A stretch of 64,000 nt of DNA from assembly GCF_035594125.1 (NCBI RefSeq), contig NC_087181.1:14766500-14830499 (forward strand), written 5' to 3'. A program made the translations under genes and the position numbers. The notes below the pieces were generated by a model. The model was not told the DNA's origin, ran no database searches, and worked only from the letters and a program-made list of their open reading frames with translations. Source of the stretch: Scylla paramamosain. Its lineage: Eukaryota; Arthropoda; Malacostraca; Decapoda; Portunidae. Of the stretch, positions 33,641 to 64,000 are shown one piece after another. Position 1 is the stretch's first letter; every line of letters begins with the position of its first letter.

Positions 33641-34832
33641 CGACACCCTCAGAATGTTGTTTTGGCAAGTTGTCTCTGAAACTCACTGGCTATTTAACTT
33701 TTTTGTTTGTTACTTAGTTGTTGCGGTATTTATTCATTACAAATTTATGTAAGTGATTTTTTTTATATGTTTTCTTATTGTTTGGGTGAGTTACACTAGT
33801 GATGTGACTAGTAATTTGCGGGAATTAAGCTAATAACAAATACGGTAACAATTTTTTTTCTTACAGTGTTGTCATGCAGTTTTATCCTTCTAGTTTGGTG
33901 TGAATGATTTGTGGTAATTTTTGTGTTTTTTATGTGTGTTTAGCTAGTGACATGTCTTCTAATTAATGCAAAGTAAGCCAATAACAGTCACTTAAGAATT
34001 ATAACTGTGCTGTAAAAAAAAAAAAAAGTTATGTATTCACTAACATGTCTTTACCTACATTTTGCTTAATTGGCAGTTTTGTAGTGTGGTTACTGTATGG
34101 ATATGCTGTGTGTAGTCAGGTGAGGTAGCGTGAAACTAAGTAAATAAGAAGCCAAGTGAGTGGGTTAAGATAAGAATTTTGGAGTATTTACGAACAAATC
34201 TTTACCAGTGTCGAAGTTAATCGGCAGTTTTGCAGTGTGGGTAGTGAGTGGGTGTTGTTTATTTAGTCAGGTGAGGTGGCGTGGAATCAACAGTTAATGG
34301 GAAACCAGGTAAGTGAGTGAGTGGGTCAAGATAAGGAATCAAGGGCACGTGTGTGTTTGTGTGTGTGTGTGTGCGTTGCTTTGAATCAGACAATGCATTA
34401 CTGGCCCCGGGAATTATACAGAACACTGTCAAGTTTGTAATCTGTGTATGTAGTTAGTAATGTTTTGTTAAAGTGTAGTGAAATATGATAAACTCTTTTA
34501 CTTCTTTTAGTGCTAACTCATGATGTTAGGAACCAGTTAATGCAGTACTAGATGGTACAGAAGGGCACATAACATTATCTGTCTTTCATGTGTGCAGAGT
34601 GAAAGCGAACTGATCAGCTTGTTTCCTTCATTTAGATCGTGCTGATTCATTATGTTGGGAACCAGTCAATGCATTAGTGTTCCCAAGAATGATATGGAGC
34701 ATTCCTTGTCTAGTAATGGTTTGGGTGTGCAGGCTTGATGGCTTTTTGCAGCTTCTCTTACTTTATTATGTTCTTAAGTTCTAATAGTAAGATTTAATTA
34801 TATATATTGCTACTCCAGGTATGCATAATGTT

Positions 34833-34835
<3 letters not shown>

Positions 34836-34892
<57 letters not shown>
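34836..34892. repeat. (TC)n array serving as the polypyrimidine tract before C2CD5 exon 1
   Basis: TC array followed by TGCCCATAG and then the ATG-containing exon at 34901. Downstream, the exon 1 donor runs into a short (GA)n array (35097-35118). Confidence 0.9.
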
Positions 34893-34895
<3 letters not shown>

Positions 34896-34914
34896 CATAG
34901 ACTAAGGCCCCACC

Positions 34915-56217
<21,303 letters not shown>

Positions 56218-56269
56218 GTAGCTCAGGTGAGGATGTAGAGTGAGAGTGGAATTCTTTTCCGTACCTCTT

Positions 56270-56545
56270 ACTTTATTATTTTTTTTATGTAGGAAAAAAT
56301 AACCCAGTGAAGTGCCAATCCTAAAAGAAATGTCAAAAGTGTCATCCAGAATTGAAGGACAAGTGTCTTGAAATCTCCCTCTGCAAGAGTTCAAGTCCTA
56401 GGGAGGAGAAAATGTAGAAGCAGACCAGGAGTTTCAGAGTTTACCAGAAAAAAGGAATGAATAACTGAATATACTGGTTAACTCTTGCATTAGAGAGGTG
56501 GAGAGAATAGGACTGAGAGAAAGTAGAAAGTATTGTTCTTACCTC
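56270..56545 (-). mobile_element. LINE 3' fragment just after the C2CD5 stop codon
   Basis: 'cccagtgaagtgccaatcct', 'ggacaagtgtcttgaaatct ccctctgcaag' and 'gaccaggagtttcagagtt taccag' match the last roughly 270 bp of the LINE at 27424-29790. It starts about 53 bp after the stop, so it may be part of the C2CD5 3' UTR. Confidence 0.75.
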
Positions 56546-59370
56546 TTATCTTCTTATCTTAATACTTCCTATGGTAGTGTTCAGGTTTATCACTTAAATC
56601 TCATCTAGTGGTTTTAAAATGATAGAAGTCAAGTCATCTGCCTAGCAAGGATGACTTGGTGAGATTCATTATGCATACTTTATACTTCCATCTATTTCTA
56701 TTATACCATAGTCTTCAGTACCCTATTTATCAGTATATTGGGATGATAATCTATATGAAAGAGTGGTTTAGTCTATTATACACTAACCTTCATCTAAGTA
56801 CTTAGGATGCAATATTCAAGGTACTCTTATCTGTACATAGTGCAAATGATGAATGAATGTATGGATGAGTTCAGTTCCTTGTAAGATGAATACTATACGC
56901 AAGAGGTTCTGAAGTACTTGTATAAATTAATAGAGAATATTTGAGAGAGAGTTAGAGAAAGAGAGAGAGTTGACTTGAGTCTTGTACAGAATAATTTTTT
57001 ATTCAAAGAAGTTTTTTGAAGACATTTAGTGGTTTATCTCCTGCATAGGCTGTGTATGTGTGCAAGTGTGTGTATAAGTGAGCAGGTATTGATATATATG
57101 GTGTGTAAGTATGTACATTTGTATAGTTGAGGTAAGGGGATCTCAGTGTGGTATATAGGTAAAGATTTATTTGCATATATATCATTGTTTATCATTATAA
57201 TTATTGCATATTATTGTTGTCATCAGTCCAGATAGTGGATGCTGTGATAGAGCATGACACTGCTGAGAGAGTATACAGCTGCAAAGGGAAATGTTAATAT
57301 TGTCACCATAACACAAACTTCATGAGTAATTTTTCTTTTGGACAATTTTGGGATTTTTTGCTTAGATAAATTCCTTGTTATATGGCACACATATTTGTAT
57401 AGTCCAGGGTGTGAGTGGGCCAAAATTAATCTGAATTTTAATGCTTGTAATATGAAAATTAAGAAAATAATTCTTTATTTTCATTTTCCAGTATGTAGAG
57501 AAAAACTACTTGGTTTGTTTAAGGTGATGATATAGTGATGAATAAGTTTTAGGTTATAATAAAAAATTAACAAGGTGAACAAATGAATGTTTAGAGGCCA
57601 TATTATTCCATATGAACAATAAACTACAGCTGTACCTATGAATCATGCAGTAGTAATTAAGTATATCTTAATGAACATATGATTGAAACACATGAGATTA
57701 AGGATCAGATCTGAGAAAGCTAACGTTGTACACCTGATCAATATTATTTTAATCTCTCTGTATCACAAGTTTAAATGGATATTCAAGGAAGGCTTTCCAG
57801 CTCATATATTACATAATTGAGGTGCTTAATTATGACATGCATGCAGATATAAGTTGTTATAGAGGGAGGAGAAGCTGCACTGTGTATGTTTGGTAGGGAG
57901 GTGTGTAGAGACTGATTCTGTGCAATACTTTTTTACCTGAGAATTTTGACTGTGCAATTTTTAAACCCCCGCAGATATCTCACATTATATTATTCACTTA
58001 CATATTTATTTGTGTTTATTTATTAGTATTCTATTTTTTTCTACATATTGCAGCTTTTCTTTACACTATCTTTCTAGTCTTTTTCTTTCTTTTTTTTTAG
58101 ATTTTTTTTTTTTCACTTAACGCAAGGTCTTACATATCGTTCCTTAATTTGTAGTGGGTATTAGTTGCAGCATTGGTCTTTGGTTTGTAGTATTTACACG
58201 TTACTGTTGATATACTGCTCTATTGATAAGGGATACAAGTATTAACACAACTTTTCTCCCTCTAAGATGACATTTACTTTACTTCATCACGTGCAGCATA
58301 TCCATTTGAGTCATTTTAATCCTCAGAGGCAAAGGATCTATGAATCTTTCTCCATGCTGTAAGAAGAATTAAGATCAGCTTGACCTACAGAGTCAACAGT
58401 TACATATAATTTAAGTTTTAGCTCTGACTGCTATGAATTCTTAAGTATAATTAAAATGTTCTATTGTAAATTTAGAGATTTCAGAAGATCATTAGCAGTA
58501 GGAGTGAATAATGGAGTGGTTTGATTCTTCTACTGTCTGATGCTTTTTTTTTTTTTCTTTTTTCTTTGGGGGGGTGGCCTAATAAATCATTAAAAGTTAC
58601 TCAAATCAAGTAAAAAGTTCATCATTAGCAGTCAGAGAGTTAATATTCATGGTATAGTTTATCAAACATCAGATTTTACATAATTTCTTTCTCTGAACTG
58701 CATTCCAGCCTATGCAGCATATCACTTTGATGGTTGGAGAGAGTGTGTTACTTCGTAAGGGAAAGAGAAGCTTTTGTTTTATCTCAACATGGCAGAGTAA
58801 TAATACAAGAGTGCTCAGGATATGATTCTCGCTCTTAACTTTTCCCCTTTCTATGTCAAAAGTACGCATTTCTCTTAACGTACTGTACTACTTACAAGCA
58901 TCGAATTTATTACAGGAGGTATTGTGGTTATGATTTTAAGCAATACTCTTATAGGTTGTTTCCATTCGTGTATGTGTTCGTGTGTTACGTGCCGCCATGC
59001 AGACAGAGCCTCTCGGGTGCTTGTGTTCCGTGTTGTGTTGTGTTGTGTGTCGGAAAGAGAGGTTCTGGTTCAGGTTCTGGTGTCAAAAAGTAATGTGTTG
59101 CGTCCAGCAGTTTTTGATGCATATAGAAAAGATGTTGAGTTGATGGTGTTCTTATTTCCACGTTGCATATTGAAAGTGGTTCTGCTATTTGTTCATTATC
59201 TTGGTTCATGTCGTTTGTTAAATCTCTCGGTTCGTGTTGTAATGACAGCTAAGTGCTTTGTCACCTAATAACTGAAAGATGCACTTCTGATATTTTGATA
59301 AATGAAGTAATTGTTTGTAATTGACATTCTGCATTGAATAATATGCAGATTTTTCTAAAGCGAGTTCATG
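56546..59370. other. C2CD5 3' flank, no gene seen
   Basis: AT-rich sequence without supported coding frames. AATAAA occurs at about 57558 and 57619, possible C2CD5 poly(A) signals. No ncRNA fold was evident by eye. Confidence 0.6.
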
Positions 59371-59372
59371 TT

Positions 59373-59374
<2 letters not shown>

Positions 59375-59447
<73 letters not shown>
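59375..59447. repeat. (TA)n microsatellite
   Basis: Perfect TA array of about 36 units. Confidence 0.95.
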
Positions 59448-59449
<2 letters not shown>

Positions 59450-60025
59450 GGCAATAACATGTGTTGCTTAATATGTGAACTTTTATTATGTTTTCTACAA
59501 GGTCTCCCAAGTTATTAAAAAGTGTACAAAGCCAATGAAGCCGGCCTCTAGGAGTGTTAGCCGTAAAGTTATAACCAGTGGTGGCATGGTCATTAGTATT
59601 GTGCAATATTTCTACTGAATATTTACGTTATTTAACAAGGGAATAAAACTTGTGACAGAACTCCTGCATGTTTGAGTACCAAATGAACATTTATCTCCTT
59701 TTAAAGTAAGAATCTCCTATCAAACACAAGTGGATTAATTTATGTATACGGTAGTTTTGACAAGGGCTGAGTGTTGCATGCCAGTTATGAAAATTACTTT
59801 TTTTTGGGGGGAGGGGGTATTACTTTCAGGTTAGGGTTAAGTTATGAAAAGTAACCTAACCCTAAAATCCAGATATCAAGTGGATTGATTTATCTATAGT
59901 TTCAATAAGGGCATAATTTTGCATAGCAGTCACAAAAATAAACTTTAAGTGGGGTTTATTTCAGCTTGGGAGTGCGTTATAAAAAGTGACCTAACCCTAA
60001 AAGTACTGTATTAAATTATAGCATT

Positions 60026-60101
60026 GTCAGAGCAGTTTAGTGGTATGATGGTTTGCTTGGCCCGCAGCTGAGAGGCCCTAAGATTCGAAACTCGGGTGCT
60101 A
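60026..60101 (+). mobile_element. tRNA-derived SINE-like head
   Basis: A tRNA-like order: 'agcagtttagtggtatgatg' (A-box-like), 'gcttggcccgcagctgagag' (anticodon-arm-like stem) and 'agattcgaaactcgggtgct' (B-box GATTCGAAAC). Several arm mismatches and a non-tRNA 3' continuation make it a SINE or tRNA pseudogene, not a working tRNA. Confidence 0.45.
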
Positions 60102-60451
60102 GTTTGGGTTTGTTTCACCAATGTAGCTCTTATTCAACCAGCAGAAAATTGGTACAGTACAAAGACCAGTGATTTAAACTTAGTAACTGCATTCAGGCTA
60201 CCTTCCAAGACCGGCCAGACGAATATAGCATAACTAAAGGGTAGGCCTTTCTTCTACAATGGTCTCGTGAAAACAGTTGATAAAAGGTTAAATATTCATC
60301 AATAACACCAAACTCAAATAGTTTCTTACTAAGCACACCGTATGTGTGCAATAAATATATAAAACGAAGTGTTCTGTATTGTATTTGGTATGTAGTATTC
60401 ATTGCTTTATCTCGTGAGTTGTGACTGGGAGATATGTAAAGTGGCTGGATT

Positions 60452-60482
60452 ACCGAGGTCACCCCCTGAAGGTGACCTCGGT
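60452..60482. promoter_or_regulatory. Perfect 12-bp inverted repeat with AGGTCA half-sites
   Basis: ACCGAGGTCACC, a 7-nt spacer, GGTGACCTCGGT. Each arm contains AGGTCA, the nuclear-receptor half-site, arranged as an inverted repeat. A CCAAT box (60506-60510) and a GC-rich stretch with a strong donor (GCC|GTAAGT, about 60538) follow within 60 bp, so this looks like a promoter. Confidence 0.5.
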
Positions 60483-61230
60483 GATGCTAAGATAGTGCGT
60501 TCAGCCAATCACGAGCCGCGCTGTGGAGGTGTGTCGCCGTAAGTAACTCGGCGTTTTGCTTTACCTCAAACTTCCTACTTAGCACTAATTGTCACATTAC
60601 GAGGTGATTAAAATACCGCTAAAGTAAGTAATTTGAGATAAACCAAGCTATTTTTTACCCTATAGCAAGCTACTCCTGGCAAGGACGAGTTCTAGAGTAA
60701 ATGAACTATAAAAAATGCTCCTAGTAACTGGACTGGTAGTGTTGCCAGACCAGTGCATGCCAGCGAAGGTGCCAAATACTTCCTTCGTGCAATACACATG
60801 CTGATTTATTTTTTTTATGCGGTATTTTGTAGTACTAGTAGCAGTACCAGTAGTAGTAGTAGTAGTAGTAGTAGTATATGCTGTTGTTATTGATGATGAT
60901 GCAATAGCAGCAGCAATAGTAGTGTAGTAGTAGTAGTGTCAATAACAAAAGCACCTGTAACAATCAGTTCATAATATTATTATAAGTATTGTAAAGAAAA
61001 ATAAAAGACAGGACCATTTTATTATCCAGAACACACACACACACACACATCTGTCAACTTGTCAAGACACTGTCACGTTGATACTGAAAAATTCGCATTA
61101 GGCTAAGCAACAATAACACAAATAGCAATAACATTTACAATAATGATAATAGAACTAATGATAATGCGAGTGATACATTTTTTTCTCTCTTTTTGTGTGT
61201 GATGTATAAATGTTTAAATGTCCTGTCCAG

Positions 61231-62134
61231 GGTGTGGAGGCGCATGTGTGTTGGCAACAGTGGTGCATCAGCTGGCCAGTGGAGACACACCAGCATCCTT
61301 CAAGGGAGCCACGGAGGGTGTCTTGTATCCTTCAGGACCTGCCACGGCCTCTATCTCTGCCGCTGACATGGACGCCACAGCAAGCAAACGCCGGGTGAGT
61401 ACAAACTTATCCATAGAATGTCCTGTAATGAATGTTATGCTTAAAATTCCCTTGCCTGATACCGAGAAAGATAATGACAAAATTTACCGTTTAGTACAAG
61501 ACTGTTTTTCTCCTATCAGGATGATATGGGGCTGTGTGTGCATGGCATGGATGTGTGGTGCAGTGTTTGGTGGCTGGAGGAATAGTTTGGTGGGCTGGCA
61601 GTATTGATTAGATGTGAACCCCTGTGATTTGACGTGTACCGCGTGGAAGGGTTGAACTAAAACCGACATAACCAATAAATCCCCTAATGATATGCTAAGA
61701 CTGCCAGTTTCGCTTGACAAACCTTCATGGAGACACTGATAAAGTTAAAGATCATCAGCAGCATCAACAAATCCCTAGGCACACTTATTCTTTAGCTATT
61801 AATAGTAAGACCCAGTGACTTCAAATGCACGCACCTTATCACTTCAAGGATCCACCCAGACTATACAACCAACTTCACACCCCACATTTCATCCCTACTC
61901 TTTAAAAAATAACCCACGTAATACTCATGACGTCCAAAAGTGATGCTAAATTCGGTCTATCGAGGTTGGCGTGTTTTGTGACCTCCAGACAGGTTCAAGG
62001 TCAGGTAATCGACCATTGTCATGTCATCGTAGCCTTGGGTCGTGTCAGGACTGAGTGGTGTGACTGAAAGGCTGCCAAGAGGGTGGCGGCGGCCGTGGTG
62101 TGGGAACTGTACTTGGGCTAAGATGAGGCTTGCT

Positions 62135-62192
<58 letters not shown>

Positions 62193-63257
62193 CAGTCGTA
62201 ATTTCTGTATATATTCCACACATTGATGACTTTATTATATGTCAACATATTTGCTTGTGTGCAATTTGCAGTGCTAATATTACTAGATATACTTCGTAGC
62301 TGTTTGTTTTATAAGGTAAAGGTAAAGATGTTAAATGGCAAAATTATTCAAAACGCTACTACTATTTTTAACTTCAATCTCCTTCTCATTTCTAGTTGTG
62401 ATGTGTTCATCTTGTAACACTGAAATGAACTACCAAGTGTAGGTATACTGGCTTCATGTAATCGGCCTTATGCTCTTATCATCGTATATTTATTTATTTA
62501 TTTATTTATTTAAGGTTAGTTTCGATCATACCTTGCGTTTTTACCACACTTATGATAGATGTCCTTGCACTTATTTACGCTGGGGGGCAAAAAAAAAAAA
62601 AAAAACGTTAATTATAGTAAACCATCTTAGACTCGTACTTTACTGGCATCCTGTTTACCGCAGTACCTGCCAACCAGTAAGAAAGAGGAGGCATTGCACG
62701 AGTAGAAGAGCGCGGAAATGTTGCATAATGTTAAGGTCATCTAGTTCCTCTGCTGCTAATACTACGCTTTGGCTGGGAGGGACTGGGGAAGGACCCGTGT
62801 ATGGAATAAGAGGGACAGTGACGTGAAGGGGGAGGTGCGTGGCAACCGGTTATGGTGAGGAGTTCAGCAGACCGTTAACCCGTGTCATTGCTCACTCCTC
62901 TGTTGTGTAAGAGTGTGAAGGAATTGTAGGTATTTTCTGGCGCGGCAAAAAAAAAAAAAAAAAAAAAAAAAAATGAAGAGCAACCTGGGCCCGTGTGTGG
63001 TAGGACATGTTTCACAATCTTTCCTTCTTTAATCTTTTACTTGGTAGAGTGACGTTTCATAGTTGGAATTGTTATGATGTGCGTATATCAACAGCTTGCT
63101 TTAATATTTTCCTGGGATAAATATAGTTATTACGCATTAATTTACTTAGTGAATGTTTTCAAAGTAATTATGACATTCAGTCGTTGCAACACAGTAGATT
63201 TAGATTTGTGTCATATCTCTTGCTTATTACTTTTGTTTAATAGTGTGTGGATTTAAT

Positions 63258-63308
<51 letters not shown>

Positions 63309-63569
63309 ATTCACTTGTTTTATAAATTTTCGGTTTTAAGAAAGGTGTATGTGTGTACCATTCACTTGTTTTATAAATTTCCATTGGCTTTCAGAAAGTA
63401 TGCGTGTGTATCATTCACTTACTTGTTACATCACACACAGGCACGGGTTGTTATGTGTGTCAACTGCAGTAAGGTGGGTGGGGTGGAGAGCGTGAAGGGC
63501 GCCGTGGGTGACATTGAAGTAGTGATGAAGGGCAGGGCCGGGGAGGGAGGACAGATCGGTGATAGATAG
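61231..63569 (+). CDS. Unrecognised two-exon ORF (low confidence)
   Basis: Exon A 61231-61394 (acceptor TGTCCAG, donor GTGAGT) and exon B 63441-63569 (acceptor CACACAG, stop TAG) join in one frame without stops: CGGACVLATVVHQLASGDTP ... MDATASKRR | ARVVMCVNCSKVGGVESVKG ... GDR. If exon A is entered through the ATG at 61218 the protein starts MSCPGCGG and has two CxxC pairs (CPGC, CVNC). Otherwise the start lies in an unseen upstream exon, possibly near the CCAAT/donor segment at 60500-60538. I recognise no family. It could equally be a non-coding transcript or chance. (GA)n at 62136-62189 and (GT)n at 63260-63307 lie in the intron. Confidence 0.3.
62136..62189. repeat. (GA)n microsatellite
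   Basis: Perfect GA array. Poly-A runs occur at 62589-62605 and 62947-62973. Confidence 0.95.
63260..63307. repeat. (GT)n microsatellite
   Basis: GT array followed by two diverged copies of 'cattcacttgttttataaattt' (63308, 63360), a local tandem duplication that ends at the acceptor of exon B (63440). Confidence 0.9.
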
Positions 63570-63814
63570 AAGAAGAGGGAGAACACTTTCAGGAGCACGG
63601 ACGGCTGGGATCAAGCACCCTCAGACGCTGGCCACAGAATACTGCATAAATGTTCCCATACAGTGTAGAGGATAAGAAATTGAAGCCTAATCTAAGTCTT
63701 ATCTCTCGTTGCCATTTCTTAGAGCTATGGTAGGCGTGTTGTATGTTTCTTCCTCATTTATGGAGAAAGAAAAATATGAATCTGTGATATAAAAACAAAA
63801 TAAAGTAGGAATAT

Positions 63815-63920
63815 AAGGGATGCTGCAAAAAGCCGTCAGTCATACACGTGGCAGTCCCTATATGGAACATATCTACCTATTTCCATTATCATCCACATCC
63901 ATAAATTGATCTTATCTTCT
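63815..63920 (+). mobile_element. Dispersed SINE-like repeat copy
   Basis: 'gatgctgcaaaaagccgtca' 'catacacgtggcagtcccta' 'catatctacctatttccatt' 'catccacatccataaatt', same family and orientation as 44905-45130. Confidence 0.65.
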
Positions 63921-63957
63921 TTTATGGGGAAGAAAAATATGAATCTGTGGTGTGCCT

Positions 63958-63958
<1 letters not shown>

Positions 63959-64000
<42 letters not shown>
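63959..64000. repeat. (AG)n microsatellite cut by window end
   Basis: AG array running off the right edge of the window. Confidence 0.95.

Noticed and set aside
60026..60101. Functional tRNA gene
   Set aside because: The acceptor and D arms do not pair well and the 3' side continues into non-tRNA sequence. It fits a SINE or tRNA pseudogene better.
61231..61394. Extra C-terminal exon of C2CD5 joined from a donor at 56213
   Set aside because: Entering in the required phase hits a stop inside the exon and gives unrelated sequence. The other frame does not match the donor phase.

Overview
This window is animal nuclear DNA, most likely from a decapod crustacean and plausibly a crab. That assignment is inference. 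It rests on very long perfect dinucleotide arrays, CCTAA (complement of the arthropod TTAGG telomere repeat) tracts, spliced genes with short phased exons, and degraded non-LTR retrotransposons. There is no operon, CRISPR array or phage structure.

Layout. 1-10.7 kb: gene-poor and dominated by (AC)n, (AG)n, (GATA/GACA)n, (TA)n and trinucleotide arrays, with a CpG-dense patch at about 4.2-4.8 kb, a reverse-transcriptase relic and a 186-bp Tc1/mariner-like MITE (7281-7470). 10.9-22.2 kb, minus strand: a complete LZTR1 orthologue (6 Kelch repeats, two BTB-BACK modules). I resolve 15 coding exons whose phases join into 774 codons plus stop. 22.2-27.1 kb: minisatellites and two isolated plus-strand exons that look like MFSD10 (MFS transporter), with the C-terminal exon upstream of the N-terminal one. 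27.4-31.9 kb: two decayed LINEs, one minus strand with an RT domain carrying an in-frame 159-bp insertion, and one plus strand that has lost its RT core but keeps RNase H. 33.4-56.2 kb, plus strand: a complete C2CD5/CDP138 orthologue. I resolve 20 coding exons whose phases join into 1906 codons plus stop, inflated by one 2354-nt exon holding poly-P and by a poly-Q tract. 56.2-64 kb: mostly empty 3' flank with TE fragments, a perfect AGGTCA palindrome near a CCAAT box, and a weak unrecognised two-exon ORF.

The known genes have no obvious joint pathway. LZTR1 is a CUL3 adaptor for RAS-family turnover. C2CD5 acts in C2-domain, Akt-linked vesicle fusion in mammals. MFSD10 is an organic-anion transporter.

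The most unusual signal is in the introns. Many carry local tandem duplications of about 65-330 bp. Several of these start or end at splice sites and copy the 3' or 5' splice site plus some exon sequence into the intron, giving arrays of decoy sites (LZTR1 introns 6, 8 and 10; C2CD5 introns 4, 12, 15 and 16). In other places the splice site itself sits in a dinucleotide microsatellite.
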